Positions 53,379 through 61,496 of a stretch of DNA of 64,000 bases are shown piece after piece. Made by a program: the position numbers and the translations under genes. The notes below the pieces were generated by a model, which saw nothing but the letters and a program-made list of their open reading frames with translations, was not told the DNA's origin and ran no database searches. The stretch is from Mycobacterium marinum (GTDB lineage: Bacteria > Actinomycetota > Actinomycetes > Mycobacteriales > Mycobacteriaceae): assembly GCF_003391395.1 (NCBI RefSeq), contig NZ_CP024190.1, forward strand, positions 5,580,001-5,644,000, read 5' to 3'. Positions within the stretch are counted from its first letter, which is position 1; each line of letters opens with the position of its first letter.

Positions 53379-55020
53379 TTTCGGCGTCACCCCCTCCCGA
53401 AGCAAGCGAGAGGGCTGCGACCAGCGATCGGCTCAGGTCTGGGGCCAGCTGGGCAATGCAGGCGCCGGCGATGCAACGGTCGGGACGCACGAACAACACC
53501 GATTCGTCGTGCGAGTCGAACCAGGCCTTGATTTCACCCGTACGGTCGCCGACGATCACCACGCCTGGGTCATCGTCGCCGGTCCAGTGCAGCTGGACCG
53601 CTGGACGCGCGGCAACAAATTTGGCGTCCAACGCTTTCCACGTAGCAAATGCGGCATCCCCGAGGATCTTTCGCGGGTTGTTGTTCCAGCACAGCACGGC
53701 GAACCAGCCACCCAGCACGTCGTCCAGCAGGATGTTGTGCTGGCCGCGTGTGTCGACTCGAGGCTGGATGAACAACGTGCCGACCGGCGACCGAGGGCGC
53801 CGAGGCCGGTCATGCACGACGGCCCCAACCTCGTATCGCGGCATCGGCTTGAACCGCATCTCGAGTACATAGCGCTTGAGCGAAGGCAGCACCGATGCGG
53901 AGCGCACCACCGCGTTGCGCACGGCCGCGATTCTGCGGTCGGTCGGCGAAATCACCCGACCCACCATGGTGGACAGGTCGATCATCGCCCGCGCGTGCTT
54001 GCGCCGCTCCAAATCGTAACTGTCGAGCAGCGCTTCGCCGGCCTGGCCCCGAACCACCGCGGCCAGTTTCCACCCCAGATTTGCCGCGTCGCGGATGCCG
54101 CTGTTGTAGCCCTGCCCTTGCCAGACCGGCATCAGATGTGCCGCGTCGCCGGCCAGCAGCAGACGCCCGCTGCGGAAGGCACCGGCGATTCGCGAATGAT
54201 GGGTGTAGACGCGGCGCCGGATCACCTCGACCCGTTCGGGGTGCGGTACCAGCCGGGCCAGCATTCTGGTCAGGAAGGCCGGATCGTCGGCCTGCTCGTC
54301 AGACTCATCGGCGTGAATCATGAACTCGAACCGTCGTATCCCGTGAGCGATCGAAATCGAGGCATACGGGCGGCTCGGGTCCGCACCCACCTCGCTGTTC
54401 GGATGCCCCAGCGGGTCGTTGGCGATATCAACCACCAGCCATCGGGTGGGCGAGGTCGTGCCGTCGAAAGACACACCCATCATCCGGCGGGTGATGCTGC
54501 GGCCGCCGTCGCAGCCAACGACATAGCCGACCCGCACCCGCCGCGATTTGCCAGAGTCGTCTGCTGCGGTACCGCACTCGACCGCTACCGCGGTTTCGGT
54601 CTGCACGCATGAGGTCACCGGCCGACCCCACCACACCTCGACGTGGTCGAACCTGTCCAGACCACGGAGCAATTCCGCATCGACCAGCGGCTGCACGAAT
54701 CCGTTGCGCTTCGGCCAGCCGAAACGCGCGTCCGGCGGGGCCATCTCGGCAAGGATCCGGCGCTTGGCATCGAAGAACCGCAGAATCTGGTTGGGCACCG
54801 TGTGCGGCAGGATGCCCTCGACCAGGCCGATCGACTGGAAGGTACGCAACGCCTCGTCGTCGAGCCCGACGCCGCGCGGATAGTCGATCAGCGTCGTGCG
54901 CTCCTCGATGACCAGCGTCCGGACACCCTGCAAGCCAAGGATATTGGCCAGGGTAAGGCCAACCGGTCCGGCACCGACCACTAGAACATCAAAGTCGTTC
55001 TGCCGTCGCTTCCCAGACAT
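53305..55020 (-). CDS. mhpA: MhpA-type FAD-dependent 3-(3-hydroxyphenyl)propionate hydroxylase
   Basis: 571 residues starting MSGKRRQNDFDVLVVGAGPVGLTLAN (GxGxxG). DG motif in VVGCDGGRSITRRMMG, GD motif in LLAGDAAHLMPVWQGQGYNSGIRD. A C-terminal thioredoxin-like domain includes LFVRPDRCIAGAC. It adds a hydroxyl to a phenol to give the catechol for MhpB. An in-frame ATG 25 codons upstream (55095) overlaps the preceding gene and was rejected; the chosen ATG overlaps that stop by one base. The last 25 codons overlap mhpB. Confidence 0.92.
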   Translation of the reverse strand: MSGKRRQNDFDVLVVGAGPVGLTLANILGLQGVRTLVIEERTTLIDYPRGVGLDDEALRTFQSIGLVEGILPHTVPNQILRFFDAKRRILAEMAPPDARFGWPKRNGFVQPLVDAELLRGLDRFDHVEVWWGRPVTSCVQTETAVAVECGTAADDSGKSRRVRVGYVVGCDGGRSITRRMMGVSFDGTTSPTRWLVVDIANDPLGHPNSEVGADPSRPYASISIAHGIRRFEFMIHADESDEQADDPAFLTRMLARLVPHPERVEVIRRRVYTHHSRIAGAFRSGRLLLAGDAAHLMPVWQGQGYNSGIRDAANLGWKLAAVVRGQAGEALLDSYDLERRKHARAMIDLSTMVGRVISPTDRRIAAVRNAVVRSASVLPSLKRYVLEMRFKPMPRYEVGAVVHDRPRRPRSPVGTLFIQPRVDTRGQHNILLDDVLGGWFAVLCWNNNPRKILGDAAFATWKALDAKFVAARPAVQLHWTGDDDPGVVIVGDRTGEIKAWFDSHDESVLFVRPDRCIAGACIAQLAPDLSRSLVAALSLASGGGDAENASGSVLYVPQPAAESTGAAARPT

Positions 55021-55886
55021 CAGTGCCCCATCAGGAAGTCGAGATGGCGGCGATTGAAGGATTTGGCGTCTTCGTACTGCGGCCAATGGCCACAACCCGA
55101 CATCACCTCAAAGCGTGCGCCGGGAATCATCGATGCGATCCGGCGCCCCTCTGTCACGTCGGCCGTCGGGTCATGGCTGGTCCAGAGCACCAGCGTCGGC
55201 GCTTTGATGGCCCCGTACTCGGCCGGTCCCAGCAGGTTGCGGGCCCGGATCTGCGGATCCTGCAAGGCCATGATGTCGCGCATCGCGGCAACGAATCCCG
55301 GCTGGCGGTATATCCGTTGGCGGCTGGCCACCAAATCGTCGTAGTCCTTGGACTTGTCCGCCATCAGCCACTTGATCCGCGCCTGCACGGTCTCCCAGGT
55401 CGGATTCTCGGCGGCGGCCATCGATAACGTAACGATGCGCGCCATCACCTCGGGATCCGCCTGAGAACCACCAGCGGTATTGAGTACGAGGCGTTCAACC
55501 GCTTCGGGATGATAGACGGCCGCACGGGCCGCTACCCAGCCGCCCAGCGACTCACCGCTGATGCTTGCGCGTTGAGCACCGATGGCACGCAGCACCGCCA
55601 TCAGATGCTCGACGTAGTGGCGGATTTCCAGTGGGTGACCCGGCTTGTCGGTGTAGCCATGGCCCAGCATGTCGATTGCCCAGGTCCAGAAGTGCTCGGC
55701 GTGCGCGGCCAGATTTCGGACGTATGCCTCGGCGTGACCACCAGATCCGTGCAACAGCATCAGCAGCGGCCGGTCCGGTTCGCCGGCGCGCAGGTAGCGA
55801 GTCCGAACTCCCTGCGCGGTGGTGAGGTAGCCCTGCTCGAACGTGACGCCCTGCAGGTCGCTCCACACGCTCTCGAAGTCCGTCAC
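55020..55886 (-). CDS. Alpha/beta hydrolase, MhpC-like
   Basis: 288 residues, GTG start. LLMLLHGSGGHAEAY, nucleophile GESLGG, Asp in WTSHDPTADV and His in SGCGHWPQYEDA. Its length equals E. coli MhpC (288). As first gene of an operon with mhpA and mhpB, it is probably the hydrolase of the meta-cleavage product. Divergent from the IclR gene over a 127-bp region with two palindromic elements. Confidence 0.87.
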   Translation of the reverse strand: MTDFESVWSDLQGVTFEQGYLTTAQGVRTRYLRAGEPDRPLLMLLHGSGGHAEAYVRNLAAHAEHFWTWAIDMLGHGYTDKPGHPLEIRHYVEHLMAVLRAIGAQRASISGESLGGWVAARAAVYHPEAVERLVLNTAGGSQADPEVMARIVTLSMAAAENPTWETVQARIKWLMADKSKDYDDLVASRQRIYRQPGFVAAMRDIMALQDPQIRARNLLGPAEYGAIKAPTLVLWTSHDPTADVTEGRRIASMIPGARFEVMSGCGHWPQYEDAKSFNRRHLDFLMGH

Positions 55887-55911
55887 GGTTCCTCTCCGGG
55901 CCTGCCACTGT

Positions 55912-55926
55912 GGAAATAATGTTCTC
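55912..55926. promoter_or_regulatory. Degenerate GAGAAT-N3-ATTCTC-like site
   Basis: GGAAAT-AAT-GTTCTC lies 26 bp before the minus-strand operon. It shares nine of twelve arm bases with the motif at 22670. Weak alone. Confidence 0.3.
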
Positions 55927-55950
55927 GTTTTCCAGAATCATGTTGTGCTA

Positions 55951-55974
55951 ATATCGCACATTGATGTGCGATAT
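55951..55974. promoter_or_regulatory. Perfect 11-bp palindrome, probable IclR operator
   Basis: ATATCGCACAT (55951-55961) and ATGTGCGATAT (55964-55974) are exact complements with a 2-bp spacer. The site is central in the divergent region between the mhp-type operon and the IclR-family gene. Confidence 0.75.
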
Positions 55975-56013
55975 ATATAGAGCTTCGCTCTCGCATAGGG
56001 ATGTGTCAAGACT

Positions 56014-56691
56014 GTGACGGGCTCGGGAGCGGGGTCGCAGACGTTGGCGCGGGGGCTCACCGCGCTGCAGTTGGTCGCCGCGGCTCCGGCGGGCCTGTCG
56101 ATGCAGGAAGTTGCCGATCGGGTCGGGGTGCACCGGACCATCGCCTACCGATTGCTGCTGACGTTGACCCAGTTCCGGCTGGTGGCCAAGGGCGAAGATG
56201 GGCGCTTCCGGCCGGCAGCCGGCCTCGCGGTGCTCGGCGCGTCCTTCGACCACAACGTGCGCCAGCTCAGTCTGCCAACGCTGCGCGCACTGGCCGATGA
56301 TCTGGGCACCACCGTTTCATTGCTGGTTGCCGAGGGCGACGAACAGGTCGCCCTCGCGGTGATCGTGCCCACCCAGGTCGCCTATCAACTCGCCTTCCAC
56401 GAGGGCAGCAGATATCCCCTGGACCGCGGCGCGGCCGGCATCGCGCTGCTAGCCAGCATGGCCGCGCGCCCCGGGGAGCGGGAGCTGGTCGCCGCGACGC
56501 GCCGGCGTGGCTGGGTGACGACCTTCGGCGAGATCGAACCGAATACCTATGGCCTGGCCGTGCCGGTCAGCCGGCCGGCACCAGCCCCACCAACCTGCAT
56601 CAACCTCATCTCGCATCGAGAAGACGTGGTGATGCGCGCGAAGGGCGCCGTCATCGACGCCGCGCGGCAGCTGTCCACGCAGCTGAGCTGA
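56014..56691 (+). CDS. IclR-family transcriptional regulator
   Basis: 225 residues, GTG start. Winged HTH at residues ~8-60 (LTALQLVAAAPAGLSMQEVADRVGVHRTIAYRLLLTL) and an effector domain (LRALADDLGTTVSLLVAEG...YQLAFHEGSRYPLDRGAAG). IclR proteins, including MhpR, control aromatic catabolism. Divergence from the mhpABC-like operon with a perfect palindrome between strongly suggests it regulates that operon and the downstream flavoprotein. Confidence 0.9.
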   Translation: MTGSGAGSQTLARGLTALQLVAAAPAGLSMQEVADRVGVHRTIAYRLLLTLTQFRLVAKGEDGRFRPAAGLAVLGASFDHNVRQLSLPTLRALADDLGTTVSLLVAEGDEQVALAVIVPTQVAYQLAFHEGSRYPLDRGAAGIALLASMAARPGERELVAATRRRGWVTTFGEIEPNTYGLAVPVSRPAPAPPTCINLISHREDVVMRAKGAVIDAARQLSTQLS

Positions 56692-56705
56692 AGGGATACC
56701 CAATC

Positions 56706-58319
56706 ATGTTGTGGAGTCAGACATTCGATGTCGTCGTGCTCGGCAGCGGCGGCGCTGGACTCACGGCGGCCCTGAGCGCGGCAGTCGCCGGCGCCTCGGT
56801 GGCGGTGTTCGAGAAGGCGCCGACCGTCGGCGGGACCACCGCCGTCTCGGGCGGGATCGCCTGGATCCCCGCCCATCAGCGATCGCCCGACCGGGACCTC
56901 ACGGTCGACGATGCGTTGCGCTACCTGCGCGCACAGTCCCTGCACTCGATGGACGACACCCTGGTCGAAACGTTTGTCCGAACCGGGGCGGCAATGCTCG
57001 ATTTCGTCGAAAAGCACAGCGGCGTGCGTTTCGAGATCGCCGCCGGCTTCCCCGACTACCGGCCCGAGTTGCCGGGCGGACAACCGGCGGGCGGCCGGTC
57101 GCTCGGCCCGGCGCCCTTTGAACCAAGCCGACTCGGCGAATGGGCCAGCCGAATCACCTCTTTCCCCCCGGATTGGTCCAATGTCGGCTTCGACGCCGAA
57201 ACCCGGGCCCGGCTGCACGCCGGCGTCGAGGAATCCGAAGACCTGTGCGTGGCCGGTACCGCCCTGGTAGCCGGGCTATTACAGGGATTGCTGGACGTCG
57301 GGGTGACACCGCGCACCGACGCCGCGGCCGAGGAACTGGTGGTCGAAGACGGGGCGGTCGTCGGGGTCCGGATTGCCCAGTCCGGCCGCAGCATCAGCGT
57401 GCGTGCCCGCCGCGGTGTTGTCCTGGCAACAGGTGGATTCGAATGGGATCCCGTCCTGGTGCGGGCCTTCCTGCGGGGCCCCATGCACGGTGCGGTCTCA
57501 CCGCCCAACAACACCGGCGACGGGCTGCGGATGGCGATGGCACACGGCGCCGAGCTGGCCAACATGGGTGAAGCCTGGTGGGTTCCCATCGTGCAGATCC
57601 CCAACGACACCATCGATGGCAAGCAGCGCAGCCGCAGCGTGCGGCTGGAGCGAACCCGCCCGCGCAGCATCATCGTGAACCCGGCCGGGCAACGCTTTGT
57701 CAACGAGGCGTGTGACTACAACTCGATGGCCGGCGCCTTCCACTACCTCGATCCCAGGGGTGGCTACGTGAACGATCCCGCCTGGATCGTGTTCGACTCG
57801 GCCCATCTGCAACGCTACGGGTTCCTCGGGATCGACCCCGGCCAACCGGTTCCGGACTGGTTCTGTGAGTCGACCGACCTCACCGAGCTGGCCGCCAAGA
57901 CCGGTATCGACGCCGACGGCTTGGGGCGCACGATAACGCGATGGAACCAAAACGTCGCCTCCGGTGCCGATCCCGACTTCGGTCGCGGCGCCAGCGCATA
58001 CGACGGATATTGGGGTGACGACCAGGCGACCACCCTTGCCGGCAAGACACTTGGCCCCATCGACAGCGCGCCCTTCTACGCGGTGCCGATCCGGGTGGGC
58101 GCCATGGGCACCAAGGGCGGACCGCGCACCGATCGCGACGGACGTGTCCGGCACGTCAGCGGAGGACCCGTACCGGGACTGTTCGCCGCCGGCAATGCTA
58201 TGGCGGGAGTGACCGGGAGGGCATACGGCGGGGCGGGTGGAACAATTGGTCCGGCAATGGTTTTCGGCTATCGGGCCGGCCGCGCGGCCGCCACCGGCGA
58301 GTCGGCCGATGCGCCCTAG
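56706..58319 (+). CDS. FAD-dependent dehydrogenase, KstD-like
   Basis: 537 residues. DVVVLGSGGAGLTAALSAAVAGASVAVFEKAPTVGGTTAVSGGIAWIP (FAD binding) and C-terminal GNAMAGVTGRAYGGAGGTIGPAMVFGYRAG match the KstD/fumarate reductase flavoprotein family. Shares architecture with 50686-52440 but is shorter. It follows the IclR gene by 14 bp and is probably cotranscribed. Its stop codon TAG lies inside the 6-bp target duplication of the IS element, so the gene ends exactly at the insertion point and is intact. Confidence 0.88.
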   Translation: MLWSQTFDVVVLGSGGAGLTAALSAAVAGASVAVFEKAPTVGGTTAVSGGIAWIPAHQRSPDRDLTVDDALRYLRAQSLHSMDDTLVETFVRTGAAMLDFVEKHSGVRFEIAAGFPDYRPELPGGQPAGGRSLGPAPFEPSRLGEWASRITSFPPDWSNVGFDAETRARLHAGVEESEDLCVAGTALVAGLLQGLLDVGVTPRTDAAAEELVVEDGAVVGVRIAQSGRSISVRARRGVVLATGGFEWDPVLVRAFLRGPMHGAVSPPNNTGDGLRMAMAHGAELANMGEAWWVPIVQIPNDTIDGKQRSRSVRLERTRPRSIIVNPAGQRFVNEACDYNSMAGAFHYLDPRGGYVNDPAWIVFDSAHLQRYGFLGIDPGQPVPDWFCESTDLTELAAKTGIDADGLGRTITRWNQNVASGADPDFGRGASAYDGYWGDDQATTLAGKTLGPIDSAPFYAVPIRVGAMGTKGGPRTDRDGRVRHVSGGPVPGLFAAGNAMAGVTGRAYGGAGGTIGPAMVFGYRAGRAAATGESADAP

Positions 58320-58320
58320 T
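58315..58320. repeat. Target-site duplication CCTAGT, left copy
   Basis: It flanks the left IS end and is identical to 59393-59398. It includes the flavoprotein stop codon. Confidence 0.85.
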
Positions 58321-59392
58321 TGTAACTCCCAGCGAGGTTGTGAACGGCGTGGCTAGCGGGAAATAGGTGAGGACCTCCGGTATCGGTGTGGTTACCACAC
58401 ACACCCCGATCACCGAGAGGTCCTCATGTCCCACGCTAATGCCTCATTGACTCCGCGGGGGCGGTTGCGGCTGGCCCGCTGTGTCGTCGATGACCGTTGG
58501 ACCTATGCCCGAGCCGCCGAGCGGTTCCAGTGCTCGACGGCCACGGCCAAGAAATGGGCTGACCGTTACCGCGTTGGCGGTCCAGAGGCCATGGTCGATC
58601 GCTCCAGTCGTCCGCATCGCAGTCCAGGTCGGCTTCCCCAGCGTCGGGAGCGGCGCATCATCAAAATCCGCTTCACGCGGCGCTGGGGGCCGCACCGCAT
58701 CGCCGCGCATTTGCGGCTGGCCCGCTCGACGGTGGAAGCGGTGCTGCGCCGTTACCGGATGCCGTTGCTGCGCGATCTCGATCAAGCCAGTGGGCTGCCG
58801 GTGCGCCGGCCCCAACCGCGCCGTTACGAGCATCCCGCACCCGGGGATTTGGTTCACCTCGACGTCAAGAAGCTAGGTCGCATTCCCGACGGTGGTGGGC
58901 ACCGCAAGTTGGGTCGTCACGCCGGTCGACGCAACCGTAGCGGCGTGGGGTATGCGTTTGTGCACCATGCCGTCGATGATCATTCGCGGCTGGCCTACTC
59001 CGAGATCCTCACCGACGAACGTAAAGACACCGCCGCAGGGTTCTGGTTGCGGGCTAACGGGTTTTTCGTCGATCACGGGATCACCGTCAAGCGTGTGTTG
59101 ACTGACAACGGAAACTGTTACCGGTCAAAAGTTTTCGCCGATTCACTCGGCGAGGAGATCGCCCACAAGCGCACTCGCCCGTACCGTCCTCAGACCAACG
59201 GAAAAGTCGAGAGGTTCAACCGCACCCTGGCCAGCGAATGGGCCTACGCGCAGACCTACCTGTCGGAGGTCCAACGCGCGGCAACTTATCAGGACTGGCT
59301 GCACTACTACAATCACCATCGACCCCACACCGGCATCGGCGGAAAAACACCCATCGAACGCCTACGCGTTCACAACCTGCCAGTGAAGAACA
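58321..59392 (+). mobile_element. IS481-family insertion sequence, complete
   Basis: 1072 bp bounded by imperfect ~25-bp inverted repeats (58321-58345 and 59368-59392) beginning TGT and sharing the inner AGGTTGTGAAC. It is flanked by a 6-bp duplication CCTAGT. The transposase fills most of the element. Sharp ends, matching duplications and an intact transposase suggest a recent insertion. Confidence 0.9.
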
Positions 59393-59397
59393 CCTAG
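58426..59397 (+). CDS. IS481-family transposase
   Basis: 323 residues, GAGAGG before the ATG. N-terminal HTH (TYARAAERFQCSTATAKKWADRY) and rve/DDE core with Asp in VHLDVKKLG, Asp in RVLTDNGNCYRS and Glu in TNGKVERFNRTLASEW. The stop codon TAG is not in the element: it lies in the right target duplication (59393-59398), five bases past the IS end. Intact, probably active. Confidence 0.94.
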   Translation: MSHANASLTPRGRLRLARCVVDDRWTYARAAERFQCSTATAKKWADRYRVGGPEAMVDRSSRPHRSPGRLPQRRERRIIKIRFTRRWGPHRIAAHLRLARSTVEAVLRRYRMPLLRDLDQASGLPVRRPQPRRYEHPAPGDLVHLDVKKLGRIPDGGGHRKLGRHAGRRNRSGVGYAFVHHAVDDHSRLAYSEILTDERKDTAAGFWLRANGFFVDHGITVKRVLTDNGNCYRSKVFADSLGEEIAHKRTRPYRPQTNGKVERFNRTLASEWAYAQTYLSEVQRAATYQDWLHYYNHHRPHTGIGGKTPIERLRVHNLPVKNT

Positions 59398-59398
59398 T
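59393..59398. repeat. Target-site duplication CCTAGT, right copy
   Basis: Identical to 58315-58320. It supplies the transposase stop codon. Confidence 0.85.
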
Positions 59399-59403
59399 GC
59401 CGT

Positions 59404-60624
59404 TTAGCCCTTCAGCGGAACGCGTACACAAACGTGGGTGCCGGTCGGCGTATTGAGGAAGACCAGCGATCCACCGGCGGCGTCGACACGGGCCCGATGC
59501 GAGGCCAGACCGATATGCCCCTGGCCGAGGCGGCGCGCCATCGTTTCTCCGCTGACGCCGACGCCGTCGTCGGCCACATCCAGCACGCACACGCCGTCGG
59601 AGATGCCCAGAGCCACCGAAGCATTACGCGCCCGCGAATGCTGCACCACATTGGACAGCAACTCCCGGGCCACACCGAAGACGATGGGATCGATCTCGTC
59701 ACGTATCGGATAGTCGACATCGTCGGTGATCCTGATGCCCGAACGTTGGGCGTGAAAAGAGGCCAACTGTTCGACCGCCGCACCCAAGCCGACCTGTTCG
59801 AGAACGGCCGGATGCAGCTCGAAGGTTGCCTGCCGCAGCAGATCCGACGCACTCTGCAGACCTGCCAGTGCGGTGCTCACTCGTTGGTCGTGGGGCGCGG
59901 CGGCCCGCAATTCGATCAGTTCCTGGCGCGCGGCCAGCACGTCCTGCAGCGGCCCATCGTGAATGGATTCCGAAATCCGGCGTTGCAGCACTTCCGAAGC
60001 CGTCATGGTCTGTGCGAGCAACTCTTCACGTATCACGCTCAACGTCGCCACCGAACGGGCGTGCCGTTCCTCGCTGCGGACCACCATCAATGCGGTGGCA
60101 CAGAGGAATGCGTAGAGCCCGAACCGAAAGACCGCCTCGGGCCAGCCATTCATCCGAATCACCACCGGATCCTGAGCCAACGCCAGGGCGAATCCAACCA
60201 GCGTCAATGCCAGCACCACCGCGGCCCGCCGCGACGAAATGTCGAGGGCAACCAGCACCGGCAACAGCGTCATGATCAGCAGCGAATAGATGCCGTCGGT
60301 GGACAGCAACTGAAAGCCGGTCAGCGCCAACACATCGACGGCGGTGAAGGCGAGCGGTTCGTATCTGGCGATGTTGGCAAATCGGTCCAGGCTGACCATC
60401 GGCCGCGACCGTCGAAACGCCAACGCCAGCGCCCACAGTGCGGCAAACGCGTAGACACAGATCAAGGCCGTCTGCGCGCCCCATTCCCGGCGCGGCGTAC
60501 CGACCAACATGGCGGCAACCATGAACAACACAACCCCGATCCGAAGCACGGAGCCGATGCGGTAAGCGCGCAGCTGGTGTGTTCGGCGCACCCGAGCCAG
60601 TTCTGCGTCGCTGGTGACCACCAC
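59404..60624 (-). CDS. Sensor histidine kinase, HisKA_3 (NarX/UhpB type), Rv0845-like
   Basis: 406 residues, GTG start. Four or more N-terminal transmembrane segments (VLRIGVVLFMVAAMLVG; LICVYAFAALWALALAF; and others). DHp phospho-His in RRISESIHDGPLQDVLAAR. ATPase N-box ELLSNVVQHS, G-boxes VADDGVGVSG and GQGHIGLASHR. It is divergent from narL, the arrangement recalled for Rv0845/Rv0844c in M. tuberculosis. It probably phosphorylates NarL. The IS element inserted 11 bp beyond its stop leaves it intact. Confidence 0.9.
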   Translation of the reverse strand: MVVTSDAELARVRRTHQLRAYRIGSVLRIGVVLFMVAAMLVGTPRREWGAQTALICVYAFAALWALALAFRRSRPMVSLDRFANIARYEPLAFTAVDVLALTGFQLLSTDGIYSLLIMTLLPVLVALDISSRRAAVVLALTLVGFALALAQDPVVIRMNGWPEAVFRFGLYAFLCATALMVVRSEERHARSVATLSVIREELLAQTMTASEVLQRRISESIHDGPLQDVLAARQELIELRAAAPHDQRVSTALAGLQSASDLLRQATFELHPAVLEQVGLGAAVEQLASFHAQRSGIRITDDVDYPIRDEIDPIVFGVARELLSNVVQHSRARNASVALGISDGVCVLDVADDGVGVSGETMARRLGQGHIGLASHRARVDAAGGSLVFLNTPTGTHVCVRVPLKG

Positions 60625-60845
60625 AGGAACACCGTACAGACGGCACGAACCGACCAGCTGGCCATAATTTGCACTCGACGGGTTCGGCGACCTTTCGGTG
60701 CGCCGCTATCCGAGGCTCTGACCAGCAGATTCGTCCTGGCGCCGGCAGCTAGGAGCAAACTGTCGGCGGTCGGCTTGGCGTTGCCTGGAATTCGTCATCG
60801 ATCCTGCTGAACCACCCGCTAAACTCAGGCCATGGTCGGCGCGCC

Positions 60846-61496
60846 ATGGATGTGACTAAAACCGAGAAAGTGCGAGTGGTAGTTGGTGACGACCACCCGC
60901 TCTTTCGTGAGGGTGTGGTACGCGCGCTGTCGTTGAGCGGTTCGGTCAACGTCGTCGGCGAGGCCGATGATGGCGCGGCCGCGCTGGAACTGATCAAGAC
61001 TCACTTACCCGACGTGGCCTTGCTCGACTACCGGATGCCGCGGATGGACGGCGCGCAGGTCGCTGCGGCGGTGCGCAGCAATGAGCTGCCCACTCGGGTG
61101 TTGCTGATCTCGGCGCACGACGAATCGGCGATCGTGTACCAGGCGCTGCAGCAGGGGGCCGCCGGTTTCTTGCTGAAAGACTCGACGCGTACCGAGATCG
61201 TCAAGGCGGTACTCGACTGCGCGAAGGGCCGCGACGTGGTGGCGCCGTCGCTGGTCGGCGGGCTTGCCGGAGAGATCCGCCAGCGTGCGGCACCCATGGC
61301 TCCGGTGCTCAGCGCCCGGGAGCGCGAGGTGCTTCATCGCATCGCCAAGGGCCAGAGCATCCCCGCGATCGCCGGCGAACTCTACGTCGCGCCGTCAACG
61401 GTCAAGACCCACGTGCAACGGCTATACGAGAAGCTCGGCGTCAGTGACCGAGCGGCCGCCGTCGCCGAGGCGATGCGGCAAGGGCTTCTCGACTAG
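60846..61496 (+). CDS. narL: NarL response regulator
   Basis: 216 residues, the same length as M. tuberculosis NarL (Rv0844c) and almost identical to it as I recall the sequence. Receiver domain with acidic pocket GDDHPLF and phosphorylated Asp61 in LLDYRMP. C-terminal LuxR-type HTH (SAREREVLHRIAKGQSIPAIAGELYVAPSTVKTHVQRLYEKLGV). It lies between two sensor kinases of the same subfamily. The 3' end overlaps the convergent kinase by 56 bp. Confidence 0.95.
   Translation: MDVTKTEKVRVVVGDDHPLFREGVVRALSLSGSVNVVGEADDGAAALELIKTHLPDVALLDYRMPRMDGAQVAAAVRSNELPTRVLLISAHDESAIVYQALQQGAAGFLLKDSTRTEIVKAVLDCAKGRDVVAPSLVGGLAGEIRQRAAPMAPVLSAREREVLHRIAKGQSIPAIAGELYVAPSTVKTHVQRLYEKLGVSDRAAAVAEAMRQGLLD

Noticed and set aside
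53287..54612. 441-residue open frame on plus opposite mhpA
   Set aside because: Antisense shadow of a well-supported gene.
59434..60810. 458-residue open frame on plus opposite the sensor kinase
   Set aside because: Antisense shadow; a similar one occurs over the paralogous kinase (61264-62367), as expected from shared sequence.
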